Source: Fervidobacterium sp. UBA5837 (GTDB lineage: Bacteria > Thermotogota > Thermotogae > Thermotogales > Fervidobacteriaceae). Taken from it: a stretch of 64,000 nucleotides of DNA. The stretch lies in assembly GCA_002432805.1 (NCBI GenBank), contig DJGV01000008.1, positions 42,434-106,433 on the forward strand, in the 5' to 3' direction. Positions 1 through 9,049 of this stretch are shown one piece after another. Position 1 is the first letter of the stretch. Each line of letters begins with the position of its first letter. The position numbers and the translations under genes are program-made. The notes beneath the pieces were generated by a model. That model had not been told where the DNA came from and made no database searches. It was given only the letters and a program-made list of their open reading frames with translations.

Positions 1-285
1 TGAATGTAATGCTGAATACGTAAATACACTTAGTGCAAGGTTCCTAACAGTCTTAAAACCAACAATGACAATTGCCTCGCTTAATTTCGTTATTCTTCGT
101 GGTAAACCATAATAAGCAGAGTTGACCAATTTCAATATCTTTGTTGAGAGGCCAACATCCATGGATATTACCTTTTCAAGTTCTTTTGCGTTTGTGTTTG
201 GATTCGACGCCGTCGAAATAATCTGTTGTATCAATGCATCAGGCGTCGGAATCTCTGAGACAACATCGAGCAATTCTTTTATCAT
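1..285 (-). CDS. HDOD domain protein, partial (N-terminal 95 residues)
   Basis: Reading from an ATG at 285 toward position 1 gives 95 open codons that run off the window edge. GAGGAG lies just upstream of the ATG. The residues contain SEIPTPDALIQQI, VISMDVGLSTKILKLVNSA and YYGLPRRITKLSEAI, typical of the HDOD domain, a catalytically dead relative of HD phosphohydrolases used in bacterial signalling. It follows the sensor kinase gene by 47 bases on the same strand, so the two are probably co-transcribed. The C-terminal part, which could carry an output or GGDEF domain, lies outside the window. Confidence 0.8.
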   Translation of the reverse strand, partial: MIKELLDVVSEIPTPDALIQQIISTASNPNTNAKELEKVISMDVGLSTKILKLVNSAYYGLPRRITKLSEAIVIVGFKTVRNLALSVFTYSALHS

Positions 286-332
286 AAAGGTCTCCTCAGA
301 CTGTTTACATGTAAAACATCATATTATTCATT

Positions 333-1733
333 TTATTCATTGGGTAGTTGCACGGTGACTCTTGTCCATTTTCCCTCTTCAGACTCAACACTAATACTTC
401 CATTATGCATTTCAATTATCTCTTTCACAATTGAAAGTCCCAATCCAGTACCGGGAATTGAATAAGTTAGGTCACTATCAACGCGATAAAATTTATCGAA
501 TATTTTATCTATTTTATCGGCTGGTATACCTACGCCATTGTCTTCAACTATTATCTTTACAAAGTCTCCATCATTTTCAATAGCTATCTTCACAACTCTC
601 TCTTCTTTGCTTTTATCAGAGAATTTTATTGAATTGGTCAGTAAATTTGTTATAACTTGTTCAATTCTTTTTCTATCACAATTGATTTTCAAGTCTTGAT
701 CAATGTTGAATTCTATTTTCACATCGTATTGAGATGCAAGGTGACTAACTGTGGAAATGGAATCGCTTATCACATCGTGCACATTGACGGGTTCCTTCAC
801 AATTTTTAGCGTATGCGATTCAAGTTGTGAGAAGTCAAGTAAATCATTTAGTATGCCCTCCAATTTCAACGATTGGTTGTAGATCGTTTCTGAGAATTCT
901 TTGAACTCCTCTTGCGTCATTGGAACATTTACGATCGTTTCTGTGTAAGCTTTAATTGCGGTTAAAGGTGTTCTAAGTTCATGAGATATGTTTGCAATGA
1001 AGTTAGTCTTTATCTTGTCAACCTCTCTTAGTTTCTGCACTTCTTTTTCAGATGTAATATTTCTAACAGTTACAAGAGTTCTTTCTTCTCCTTGCAGCTG
1101 AATCTTTTTTACCGACATGCTGAAAAATGCGTTTGGTAATTCTATTTCGAAAAACTCTTCATTACTATCGATTTTTGTTTCTATTTCTCGAAGTATGTCT
1201 GGGTAATTTTTAATTATCTCAGAACTCTTGACGTTTTGAAATTCTATCTCACCTTTGTAAAAAACTATGATGCCATCACTGGAAAGATTGAGTACCGTCT
1301 CAGAATACTCCCTAGCATTATCTACGAAATCAAGCAATCTAAGATTTTCCAAAGTTAAGCCTGAGAGGTACGAAAGAAGTTGAAGATAGTCGATAACTTC
1401 TGCGGTTGGTTCCTCTGATGTGGTTAAAACGATTACAGACAGCAGTTTTACACCCTTGAAAATTGGAATCAATCCAACATACCGGTTATCTACGGGCAAA
1501 AATGTCGGAGATAATCGATCTTCTATCCATGGAAGATAGTCTGTGAACCATTCCTCGTTTATAATTTGGTCTGTTGGCTCAGTGTAGAAGAGTGATGACT
1601 GAACTATAACATTGAGGGCTTCGTAGTCTACAACTTTTCGCATTATTTCGGCTATAGCTATGTACAGCGATTTCTCGTCGGTTACTTTTGAAATTTCCAG
1701 CATGTACTTCGATAATAGTTGTTGGACTTCCAT
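333..1733 (-). CDS. Sensor histidine kinase (GAF/PAS-like input, HisKA, HATPase)
   Basis: Cytoplasmic two-component kinase of about 466 residues with no clear membrane segment. The first 130 residues look GAF-like and about 145-235 PAS-like. The phospho-acceptor H-box is NISHELRTPLTAIK near residue 251. The ATPase domain has an N box around QVITNLLTNSIKF, a G1 box DNGVGIP and a G2 box GTGLGLSIV. A GTG at 1742 is in frame, but it forms part of the AAGGTG ribosome site itself; the ATG at 1733 lies 8 bases after that site and is preferred. No response regulator is adjacent. The downstream HDOD gene may act in the same signalling route, but the stimulus cannot be read from the sequence. Confidence 0.88.
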   Translation of the reverse strand: MEVQQLLSKYMLEISKVTDEKSLYIAIAEIMRKVVDYEALNVIVQSSLFYTEPTDQIINEEWFTDYLPWIEDRLSPTFLPVDNRYVGLIPIFKGVKLLSVIVLTTSEEPTAEVIDYLQLLSYLSGLTLENLRLLDFVDNAREYSETVLNLSSDGIIVFYKGEIEFQNVKSSEIIKNYPDILREIETKIDSNEEFFEIELPNAFFSMSVKKIQLQGEERTLVTVRNITSEKEVQKLREVDKIKTNFIANISHELRTPLTAIKAYTETIVNVPMTQEEFKEFSETIYNQSLKLEGILNDLLDFSQLESHTLKIVKEPVNVHDVISDSISTVSHLASQYDVKIEFNIDQDLKINCDRKRIEQVITNLLTNSIKFSDKSKEERVVKIAIENDGDFVKIIVEDNGVGIPADKIDKIFDKFYRVDSDLTYSIPGTGLGLSIVKEIIEMHNGSISVESEEGKWTRVTVQLPNE

Positions 1734-1804
1734 TTTGATCACACCTTATCTGTGGAGTTTGAAGAATCAAAACAATTATACCAAACCCGAGCCTTGCTAT
1801 TTTG

Positions 1805-3433
1805 TTACATTCTTTCAAGCGCGCTTATTCCTATCAAATTCAATCCTTCTGACAATACTCGCCTCACAGCAAACGCCAAATTAAGTCTTGCATTTGACAG
1901 TCGCATATTATCCGTGTCTACAATTTTGTTCTCAGCATAGTATTTGTGGAATAGTGATGCAAGTTTTTCAAGATAATCTGCCAAATAGTGCGGTGAAAGC
2001 TTTTCAGTTACCCTCTCCAATATCTCGTCAAAGAGTGATATTTGCTTTATAATTCGCATTTCACTTTCATTTTCCAACAATTCTATATTCTCACGGGGTA
2101 TGAAATTTATACCTTTCGCCTTTGCGTTTTCAAAGAGGCTTGATATTCTTGCATGTGCATACTGAACGTAAAACACTGGATTTTCATCTGTCTTCGATTT
2201 CGCCAACTCCAAGTCAAAATTCAGATGTGTGTTGACATCAACCATCGCAAAGAAATACCTTGCCGCATCTTTTCCAACCTCGTCGATGAGCTCATCTAGT
2301 GTAACGAACTCACCAGCTCTAGTGCTCATTTTTACAATTTCATCTCCACGCTTCAATGTTACAAACTGGTGTAGAACAAACATCAGAAAATCTTCAGGGA
2401 TGTCGAGAGCTTTCATCGCTGCATACATTCTTGGCAAATGACCGTGATGATCACTACCAAATATATCCACTGCGATATTGTATCCACGCTTGTATTTCTT
2501 GTAATGATACGCTATATCTGTCAAGAAGTACGTATAGCTACCGTCGTTTTTGATGAGTACCTTATCGTTGTCATTTACAAAGCGAGATGCCCTAAACCAA
2601 AGTGCCCCGTCTTCTTCGTAAACAAGTCCTTTGCTCTCCAGTATTGTGAGAACTTCTTTAACAGTACCATCATTTACTAAGCTGCTTTCCTTAAAGACGT
2701 TATCAAAATTTGCTCCAATCTTCTCAAGCGTTGTATCGAACATCCTTGATATCTCATTGAGTGCATAACTTTTAAATACGGATTCAACATCATCGTTCCA
2801 TATCTTAAAATATTCATCATTGTGATCCGCTATTACATGTCGTGCAATGTCTACGACGTATTCTCCGTTATATCCGTCTTCCGGTATGGGTTCATCGTAA
2901 CCGAGAAGCTGATTGTACCGTGCCCAGACTGATTTTGCCAGCAACCTAATTTGCCTACCAGCGTCGTTCAAGTACATCTCTTTTGTAACTTCCCACCCAG
3001 TGAATTTGAACACATTTCCCAAAACGTCACCGATAACAACTTGACGTCCATGACCGACCGTGAGTGGCCCTGTTGGATTGGCACTTCCGTATTCCATCAG
3101 AATACTGCCATGCCTTTTGAAATTCCACACACTGTACGGATTTTGTATGAACTTAGTCAAAAAATCTCTGTAGAATTCGTTTGAAACTTTGAAGTTTATG
3201 AATCCCGGTCCCGCGATTGTAACTTCTTTGAACATGCGATGACCCGAAAATTTCTCCACAAAATCTTTTGCAATCTCTTTAGGTGGCTTTTTAAAGTATT
3301 TCGCTCCTACAAGTGCAATGTTGGTTGAAAAATCACCAAATTGCTCTTCAGGTATCTCGACAACAAAATCGTATTCATATCCAAATTCCATGAGATGACT
3401 TCTTAATATCCCTACAATTTCCTGCCTTATCAT
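1805..3433 (-). CDS. argS: Arginyl-tRNA synthetase
   Basis: Class I aminoacyl-tRNA synthetase of 542 residues that charges tRNA-Arg. The N-terminal additional domain (about 1-100) is followed by the HIGH-type signature in NPTGPLTVGHGR near residue 120-130. The KMSKS-type loop is KMSTRAGE in the C-terminal half, followed by the DALR-like anticodon-binding helical domain ending in an aromatic/hydrophobic tail. Length matches the family. An ATG with GGGAGG 7 bases upstream sets the start. It begins 4 bases after engB ends, within the long minus-strand operon. Confidence 0.96.
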   Translation of the reverse strand: MIRQEIVGILRSHLMEFGYEYDFVVEIPEEQFGDFSTNIALVGAKYFKKPPKEIAKDFVEKFSGHRMFKEVTIAGPGFINFKVSNEFYRDFLTKFIQNPYSVWNFKRHGSILMEYGSANPTGPLTVGHGRQVVIGDVLGNVFKFTGWEVTKEMYLNDAGRQIRLLAKSVWARYNQLLGYDEPIPEDGYNGEYVVDIARHVIADHNDEYFKIWNDDVESVFKSYALNEISRMFDTTLEKIGANFDNVFKESSLVNDGTVKEVLTILESKGLVYEEDGALWFRASRFVNDNDKVLIKNDGSYTYFLTDIAYHYKKYKRGYNIAVDIFGSDHHGHLPRMYAAMKALDIPEDFLMFVLHQFVTLKRGDEIVKMSTRAGEFVTLDELIDEVGKDAARYFFAMVDVNTHLNFDLELAKSKTDENPVFYVQYAHARISSLFENAKAKGINFIPRENIELLENESEMRIIKQISLFDEILERVTEKLSPHYLADYLEKLASLFHKYYAENKIVDTDNMRLSNARLNLAFAVRRVLSEGLNLIGISALERM

Positions 3434-3436
3434 TGC

Positions 3437-4045
3437 TCAAACCTCCCGCATGCTCTCATTTATAAGATTCCATATCAAACCTATGCCTTCCTTAGTTATA
3501 GAAGAGCAAGGTATTATTTTTTTGATCCCGTAATCCGCGAGAATATTTTCATAATACTTGTATTGTTTTGTCTTCTCAGAGTTACTTAACTTATCGACCT
3601 TTGTCAGCAAAATTACAGGTGATATACCAAGCATTTGTATCCATTCAAGAAGTTGCTCGTCAGATTCCATCAGCTCATGCCTTGAATCTATCAATGAAAA
3701 CAAAATCCTCATGTTCCAATTTCGTTCTTCAAAGTACCTATCAATTACTTTTCTCCATTCTTCTCTGTCTTTCTTAGATGCGCGTGCGTAACCGTATCCT
3801 GGCAGATCAACAAAATAAAACTTGTTGTCGATAAGAAAATAATTTATGCTTCTCGTCTTACCGGGATTTTTGCTGACATATGCAACCTTTTTGCCAAGAA
3901 TTGCATTGAGCAAACTCGATTTACCGACGTTAGACCTTCCCACAAATGCAAATTCACCGTTCAAAGAAGGTGGAAAATCATCATTCAATTTAACTATCAC
4001 CTTTTCTAGTCTTACGCTTTCTATTTTTGATGGATTTATCGTCAC
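3437..4045 (-). CDS. engB: Ribosome biogenesis GTPase EngB/YsxC
   Basis: TRAFAC GTPase of 202 residues, normal for the family, needed for assembly of the large ribosomal subunit. Visible G motifs are G1 GRSNVGKSS, the switch region PGKTRS, G3 DLPGYGYA and G4 TKVDKLS. The start is a GTG with GGAGGT 8 bases upstream. It lies 56 bases inside the 3' end of lon in another frame, so translation is likely coupled to lon. The neighbours are also translation and proteostasis genes (lon, argS, tsaE). Confidence 0.95.
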   Translation of the reverse strand: MTINPSKIESVRLEKVIVKLNDDFPPSLNGEFAFVGRSNVGKSSLLNAILGKKVAYVSKNPGKTRSINYFLIDNKFYFVDLPGYGYARASKKDREEWRKVIDRYFEERNWNMRILFSLIDSRHELMESDEQLLEWIQMLGISPVILLTKVDKLSNSEKTKQYKYYENILADYGIKKIIPCSSITKEGIGLIWNLINESMREV

Positions 4046-6497
4046 ACAAGGCCACCTCCAACACTTCCTCTATTGTTTCAACGAAAGTGAATTTCATCTT
4101 CTCCCGTACTTCTTTTGGTACTTCATCTATATCCACTCTATTCTTTGATGGTAGAATAACATGGTTGATTCCCTTTCTATAGGCAGCAATTACCTTTTCT
4201 TTAATACCACCAACAGGAAGTATCCTTCCCCTCAACGTGATCTCACCAGTCATTGCTATGTCATTTTTGATTGGAAGTTCTTTTACAACTGAAATCAATG
4301 CGGTAGTGATAGTTATTCCAGCGCTCGGTCCATCTTTTGGTACCGCACCTTCTGGTACATGTATGTGAATATCGTTTTTGGAAAATTTCTCCGCATATTC
4401 ATCACCACAGAGCTTTCTTGCCAAACTCAGTGCGATCCTTACGGATTCTTTCATTACGTCACCGAGTTGACCTGTTATGATTAACCCACCATTTCCGGGT
4501 ACCAGTGAGCTTTCGATGTACAATGTGGTCCCACCATTTGGCGTCCAAGCTAATCCTGTAGCAACTCCAACGATTGGTTTGTCTAATTTGTCTTCCTCAC
4601 GTATTTTGGCATGGCCTAAGTATTCTTTGACTTTTTCGGGTGTTATAACTACAGTCTTTCCAGTCTTTGTGAATTCTAACGTTGCCTTTCTCGCCAAGCT
4701 TCTCAACTGTCTTTCCAATTCACGTACACCAGGTTCCAATGTGTATTCATCTATGATCTTCTTTATCGCAGCATCTTTGAATGTGTATATACGTTCTTCA
4801 GATTCCACAAATTCCGAGTCGATCTTTGGTATTATGTAGTTTTTCGCTATGTGGAATTTCTCTACGTCTGTGTAACTTGAAATTTCGATAACTTCCATCC
4901 TGTCACGTAAGGCAGGAGGGATTGTGTACAATACATTTGCCGTAGTTATGAAGAGCACCTCAGACAAATCGTATGGAAGCTCTATGTAATAGTCAACAAA
5001 TTCTTTGTTCTGTTCTGGATCGAGCACTTCCAGTAATGCAGAGGCTGGATCTCCTTGAAAACTGATGCCCATTTTATCCACCTCATCGAGGAGTATAACT
5101 GGATTCTTGACTTGCAGTTTCTTAATCAGTTGGATAATTCTTCCGGGTAGTGCTCCCACGTACGTTCTTCTGTGACCTCTGATTTCAGCTTCGTCTCGGA
5201 GTCCGCCAAGTGACATCCTACCGAATTTTCTGTTCATTGCTCGGGCAATCGATTTTGCGAGTGAGGTTTTACCGACACCCGGAGGTCCCGAGAAACAGAT
5301 TATCGGGGCTTTTGCATTATCCGAAAGCTTTCTGGTTGCGAGATATTCAAGTATCCGTTTTTTCGGTTCTTCCAATCCATAGTGATCACTTTCTAGTATT
5401 TTCTCTGCATAATCTATATCTATCGTATCTTCTGTCTTTTCATACCAAGGCAGTTCAAGTATCCAATCCAAATAGGTTCTCACGACACTTGCCTCAGGTG
5501 CATAAGGTGACATTTTTTCTAATCGACTCAATTCAGAACGGGCCTTTTCTTTCACATGTTCCGGATAATTTCCATTCTCGATCTTTTCTTTAAGTTCCTT
5601 TATTTCTATGTCTTCTTCTCCACCAAGCTCGTCACGTATAACACTCAACTTTTCTCGTAGATAGTACTCCCTCTGGCTCTTTTCTATTCGCTCTTTCACC
5701 TTTTGATCGAGTTGTTGCTCTATCTCCAAAAGTTCAGTTTCTCGAACAAGTATATCCAGTATTTTTTCCAGCCTTGAAGCTGGGTGAACGATCTCGAGTA
5801 ATTCTTGCTTCTCCTCTATCGTTCCAGGGCATAACGACGCAGCAATGTCTGCAAAGGCATCTGCATTATCAACATCTTCAAGCAGCATGAGCGTCTCTGG
5901 TGGGATTTTCCGCGAATATTGGACGTACTTACTCAGTTCTTCTTTTACCATCCTCATTAGTGCGATGAGCTGTTTCGATTTACCGTACCTTGCTTTCAGT
6001 ATCTGCACTTCAAATTTGAAGAATTTATCACCAACATTCCTCAAGAACTTGGCTCGCGCAATGCCCTCAACCAAAACCTTGAATGTATCGTCCGGCAATT
6101 TTCCCACTTGTATGATCCTTACGATGGTTCCAACCTTATAAAGGTCCTTCTCCGTTGGATTTTCTACAGTTGGATCTTTCTGATTAATCACAAAAACGAG
6201 TTGATTAGTCTTTTCCATGGCCTCTTCTAAAGCCATTAAAGAGCCTTCCCTACCAACATAAAATGGAACTACCGTATTTGGAAAGATCACCATGTTACTA
6301 CGCATCGCTATGGCAGGTAGTTCATTTGGTATCGATATCCGTTCTTCTCTGTTCTTTTTTGCTTCTCTCTCCAATCTACTGAATTTGGTCTTTGAATTCT
6401 TAGTATCAGTCTTTTCTGCAGATTTCACAGATTCACTGATCACATCAGATGTATTTGAACTCTTTTTATTCGACTCTTTATTCGATTTTCTTGGCAA
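3990..6497 (-). CDS. lon: ATP-dependent protease Lon
   Basis: Cytoplasmic AAA+ serine protease that degrades misfolded and regulatory proteins. After a charged N-terminal tail the LAN substrate domain begins near LPAIAMRSNMVIFPNTVVPF. The AAA module has Walker A GPPGVGKTSLAKS and Walker B VILLDEVDKM. The protease domain has the catalytic Ser in KDGPSAGITI and the Lys in GGIKEKV, 43 residues apart as in E. coli Lon. Frame is open to an ATG at 6581, but a TTG at 6497 has GGGAGGT 9 bases upstream and gives 835 residues, so I prefer TTG. This start overlaps the tsaE 3' end by 20 bases, and the lon 3' end overlaps engB. Confidence 0.96.
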   Translation of the reverse strand: MPRKSNKESNKKSSNTSDVISESVKSAEKTDTKNSKTKFSRLEREAKKNREERISIPNELPAIAMRSNMVIFPNTVVPFYVGREGSLMALEEAMEKTNQLVFVINQKDPTVENPTEKDLYKVGTIVRIIQVGKLPDDTFKVLVEGIARAKFLRNVGDKFFKFEVQILKARYGKSKQLIALMRMVKEELSKYVQYSRKIPPETLMLLEDVDNADAFADIAASLCPGTIEEKQELLEIVHPASRLEKILDILVRETELLEIEQQLDQKVKERIEKSQREYYLREKLSVIRDELGGEEDIEIKELKEKIENGNYPEHVKEKARSELSRLEKMSPYAPEASVVRTYLDWILELPWYEKTEDTIDIDYAEKILESDHYGLEEPKKRILEYLATRKLSDNAKAPIICFSGPPGVGKTSLAKSIARAMNRKFGRMSLGGLRDEAEIRGHRRTYVGALPGRIIQLIKKLQVKNPVILLDEVDKMGISFQGDPASALLEVLDPEQNKEFVDYYIELPYDLSEVLFITTANVLYTIPPALRDRMEVIEISSYTDVEKFHIAKNYIIPKIDSEFVESEERIYTFKDAAIKKIIDEYTLEPGVRELERQLRSLARKATLEFTKTGKTVVITPEKVKEYLGHAKIREEDKLDKPIVGVATGLAWTPNGGTTLYIESSLVPGNGGLIITGQLGDVMKESVRIALSLARKLCGDEYAEKFSKNDIHIHVPEGAVPKDGPSAGITITTALISVVKELPIKNDIAMTGEITLRGRILPVGGIKEKVIAAYRKGINHVILPSKNRVDIDEVPKEVREKMKFTFVETIEEVLEVALCDDKSIKNRKRKTRKGDS

Positions 6498-6972
6498 TTT
6501 CCAAGCACCTCCCAATTCGCTCGAGTACATCCTTTCTTGCACAAATTGATAACTTTCTATGGGATTCATCAACGTGCTCAAAGTAGACGCTTATTACCTC
6601 GTTTTTGAAGAATTCTTTCAATCTTTCTCCCCATTCTATAATGAATATACCATCTTCATCTTCCAATTCATTTTCCAGAATTTGAAATGTCTCGTCAATA
6701 CTTCCCAACCTGTATGCATCTATATGAAAGACAGTTTTACGACATACGTAAACATTCATGAGTGTAAACGTTGGGCTTGTGACAACAACTGGGTCGCACC
6801 CAAGGCCTGTGACAATTCCTCTTGTAAATGTGGTTTTGCCTGAACCTATCTCACCGGACAGGATAATGATATCGCCTTGGCTCAGACCATTCGCCATCAT
6901 CTCACCAGTCTGAGTAAGTTCTTCTTGATTCAAGATACCTAAATCAATACAAACGTCATTTCCTTTTTCCAC
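6478..6972 (-). CDS. tsaE: tRNA threonylcarbamoyladenosine biosynthesis ATPase TsaE (YjeE)
   Basis: Small P-loop ATPase of 164 residues, the energy-using partner of TsaB/TsaD in making t6A37 on ANN-decoding tRNAs. Walker A is GEIGSGKTTFTRG. The family signatures VTSPTFTLMN, FHIDAYRL and IIEWGERL follow in the expected order. The start is GTG with AGGAGG about 10 bases upstream. The 3' end overlaps the lon start by 20 bases. TsaB, TsaC and TsaD are not in this window. Confidence 0.94.
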   Translation of the reverse strand: MEKGNDVCIDLGILNQEELTQTGEMMANGLSQGDIIILSGEIGSGKTTFTRGIVTGLGCDPVVVTSPTFTLMNVYVCRKTVFHIDAYRLGSIDETFQILENELEDEDGIFIIEWGERLKEFFKNEVISVYFEHVDESHRKLSICARKDVLERIGRCLEIAKKIE

Positions 6973-7033
6973 CTGCTGCCTTCCTCCTACTTAGTGATAT
7001 CTTATCTCGGTAGCATAATATGACATAATACTA

Positions 7034-7255
7034 TCATTTAAAAAACCTACTTATCAGATTTAGAATCACTGTAAAGATAACACTCAAGATGATCATCGTA
7101 GTTATTGGAAAAATGAAGACAAAATCCTTTCGCCTAATGACGATATCGCCAGGCAACCACTTAAAATTACTCATCCTCGATATCAGTAACATCATCAAGC
7201 CCATTATAATAGTCATTACGCCGACCATGATCAATAATCTTCCAATTTCCCGCAT
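7034..7255 (-). CDS. DUF2905 small membrane protein
   Basis: Membrane protein of 73 residues with two hydrophobic helices (about 4-24 and 44-68) joined by the short loop FKWLPGDIVIRRKDF. LPGDI-x-RK is the hallmark of the DUF2905 family, whose function is unknown. The frame extends upstream, but an ATG at 7255 with AGGAGG 6 bases upstream is clearly the start. The gene overlaps the 3' end of ricT by 89 bases in a different frame. Confidence 0.85.
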   Translation of the reverse strand: MREIGRLLIMVGVMTIIMGLMMLLISRMSNFKWLPGDIVIRRKDFVFIFPITTMIILSVIFTVILNLISRFFK

Positions 7256-8063
7256 TTTCTCCCTCCTTAAAGTATGAGAAAGGAAGTGCGACCATTTCAC
7301 CATCATCCGTTTGCAACGTAACTCGAGAAAGGAATACATTCACCGTAATCACTTTAGCTATCTTCCCGTCGTAATAGATAGTGGAACCTTCATCCGGTAT
7401 ATTCTCAAGTGCGTTGACATAGAAATCATGTTCGTACATCAAGCAGCATAACAATCTACCACATGGTCCAGTTATCTTCGAAGTATTTATCATCATTTGC
7501 TGGCGCTTTGCATGTTTCAATGTAATGCTGTCGAAATCTCTTAGAAAATACGAGCAACAGCTCTTCATACCACATAGGCCGAGTCCCTTTATGAATTTCA
7601 TTTCATCCCTGACACCAACTTGCCTAAGTTCGATTCTTGTTTTGAACTCCTTAGCTATGTCTTTCACCAACTCACGAAAATCCACACGTGTTTTTGAACT
7701 AAAGTAAATCACTAACTTGCTTCTATCAAGTATATACTTCGACTGCAGTACTTTCATCGGTAATTTGTGCTTTTTAACAAGTTCTACCGTTACTGTTCTC
7801 GCTTTTGATGCGATTATTTCATTTTCTTCAATAATTCTAAGATCTTCTTCAGTTGCTTTTCGGATTATCGGTCTAATTTCATAGTCTACATCATCTATAC
7901 TGACATCTTTTGGCCCCAATAAAACTTTACCATAGTCTGTTCCAAACTCGCTCAGAATTATTGCATAATCACCGTATACAAACTTCTCTCCATTATCAGC
8001 ATAGTACACTATCTTTCCCATTGGCATAAGTTCGATACCGTAAACAGTTGCTTGAAAACTCAT
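7167..8063 (-). CDS. ricT: PSP1-domain protein RicT/YaaT
   Basis: 298-residue protein of the PSP1/YaaT family. In Bacillus, RicT works with RicA and RicF as an Fe-S complex that influences RNase Y, biofilm and competence. The conserved cysteine block is present: LCGMKSCCSYF followed by GPCGRLLCCLMYE, suitable as Fe-S ligands. It overlaps holB by 4 bases (ATGA-type), and the holB-ricT pairing is a common arrangement in Firmicutes and Thermotogae. The Bacillus partners are not seen here, so the physiological role in this lineage is inferred only. Confidence 0.92.
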   Translation of the reverse strand: MSFQATVYGIELMPMGKIVYYADNGEKFVYGDYAIILSEFGTDYGKVLLGPKDVSIDDVDYEIRPIIRKATEEDLRIIEENEIIASKARTVTVELVKKHKLPMKVLQSKYILDRSKLVIYFSSKTRVDFRELVKDIAKEFKTRIELRQVGVRDEMKFIKGLGLCGMKSCCSYFLRDFDSITLKHAKRQQMMINTSKITGPCGRLLCCLMYEHDFYVNALENIPDEGSTIYYDGKIAKVITVNVFLSRVTLQTDDGEMVALPFSYFKEGENAGNWKIIDHGRRNDYYNGLDDVTDIEDE

Positions 8064-8875
8064 TGTTTCTCACCTCTTAATCCCAAAAGTAGTGTGTAGT
8101 AAGTAAGTACGTAGTTGAAATTTGCTAACTTACTCCTTTGAATTTCATCGCATATCTTCAGGTATTCTGTCTTCTTCTCAATTTGTAAATCTTTATTAGT
8201 AAATATCGTCCAGGCAACGACTTTGGCCAAGTTCTTTAAGAAGCGAAAATCGTTTATCTTAGATACCCTTGAGATAAATTTGACATACTCTGCAATGTCT
8301 TTTTGCAGATATTCGTCGATCATTACCTTTATACTCATGACCTGATTCAGTACATCTTCAGAGTCTGCTATTTCATCTTCAGTAAGTATCTGATAATCGT
8401 GAGATAAAATTCTCTCTTCGAAATCTGCATCCCAAAAGACGAGGTATCTTTCAAAGTCGTTTAATTTATCGCTCTGTGGGACGAATTTTAGAAAACGCTT
8501 TTGAACCCTGCTTCTGATAGTGGGAAGCAACGAGTTCCAACGAGTGGTTATCAAGAGTATAATTGCGTAATATGGCGGTTCTTCCAAAGTCTTCAAAAAC
8601 GCATTTGCAGCCTCTTGAGTCATCTTGTCCGCTTCGTAAACCAATATCAACTTGTATTCACCTTGAGGTGCGAAATCAAGAAAATCGATGATCCTTCGTA
8701 TCTCTTCTATTCTGATATTGTTCTCCGGCTTAATGATCAGTAAGTCTTGTAAATTGTTGACATCTATGATGCTTGATAAGATTTTTTCAATGTATGATAT
8801 ACTGTGTGAGACGATGCAAAAAGAATTACCAGGTTCCAAATTTAACCCATTTGCATTTTCCACATTTATCTGCAA
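8060..8875 (-). CDS. holB: DNA polymerase III delta' subunit-type protein
   Basis: 271-residue clamp-loader AAA family protein. Recognisable parts are IRRIIDFLDFAPQGEYKLIL, VYEADKMTQEAANAFLKTLE, EEPP, and a sensor-like stretch TTRWNSLLPTIRSR. The Walker A is not preserved, as is usual in delta' subunits, which serve as ATP-independent parts of the clamp loader. The start is TTG with GGAGGT 6 bases upstream. It is the first gene of the long minus-strand operon and is followed by ricT with a 4-base overlap. Confidence 0.88.
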   Translation of the reverse strand: MQINVENANGLNLEPGNSFCIVSHSISYIEKILSSIIDVNNLQDLLIIKPENNIRIEEIRRIIDFLDFAPQGEYKLILVYEADKMTQEAANAFLKTLEEPPYYAIILLITTRWNSLLPTIRSRVQKRFLKFVPQSDKLNDFERYLVFWDADFEERILSHDYQILTEDEIADSEDVLNQVMSIKVMIDEYLQKDIAEYVKFISRVSKINDFRFLKNLAKVVAWTIFTNKDLQIEKKTEYLKICDEIQRSKLANFNYVLTYYTLLLGLRGEKQ

Positions 8876-8942
8876 TGAGACACCTCCATAAAGCTTAAAT
8901 GTTCATTATTATGACAAAATCAGACCGCTTTCCATTCTTTTT

Positions 8943-8971
8943 ATTATATCACATGTTCGACGATTTGACAG
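8943..8971 (-). promoter_or_regulatory. Promoter of the holB-ricT-lon operon
   Basis: On the minus strand CTGTCA (8966-8971) is followed after 17 bases by TATAAT (8943-8948) with an extended TGA directly before it. The expected transcript start is about 60 bases upstream of the holB TTG. It interleaves with the plus-strand promoter of the polyprenyl synthase, so the two divergent units probably compete. Confidence 0.55.
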
Positions 8972-8984
8972 TATGTGGTATAAT
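8956..8984 (+). promoter_or_regulatory. Extended -10 promoter of the polyprenyl synthase gene
   Basis: TGGTATAAT at 8976-8984 is a perfect -10 hexamer with the TGn extension. The -35 position at 8956-8961 (TTCGAC) is a poor match; a TTGACA at 8965 lies only 8 bases from the -10 and cannot serve it. Confidence 0.5.
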
Positions 8985-9049
8985 TCCTTTATGCCAACTC
9001 CATGTGATTCAAATACCGTAAAGTAAATCGAAGAAAGGGGAACAGGCAA

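Noticed and set aside
8965..8984. TTGACA at 8965 paired with TATAAT at 8979 as a plus-strand promoter
   Set aside because: The spacer is 8 bases, far too short; the -10 works as an extended -10, and TGACAG serves the opposite strand.
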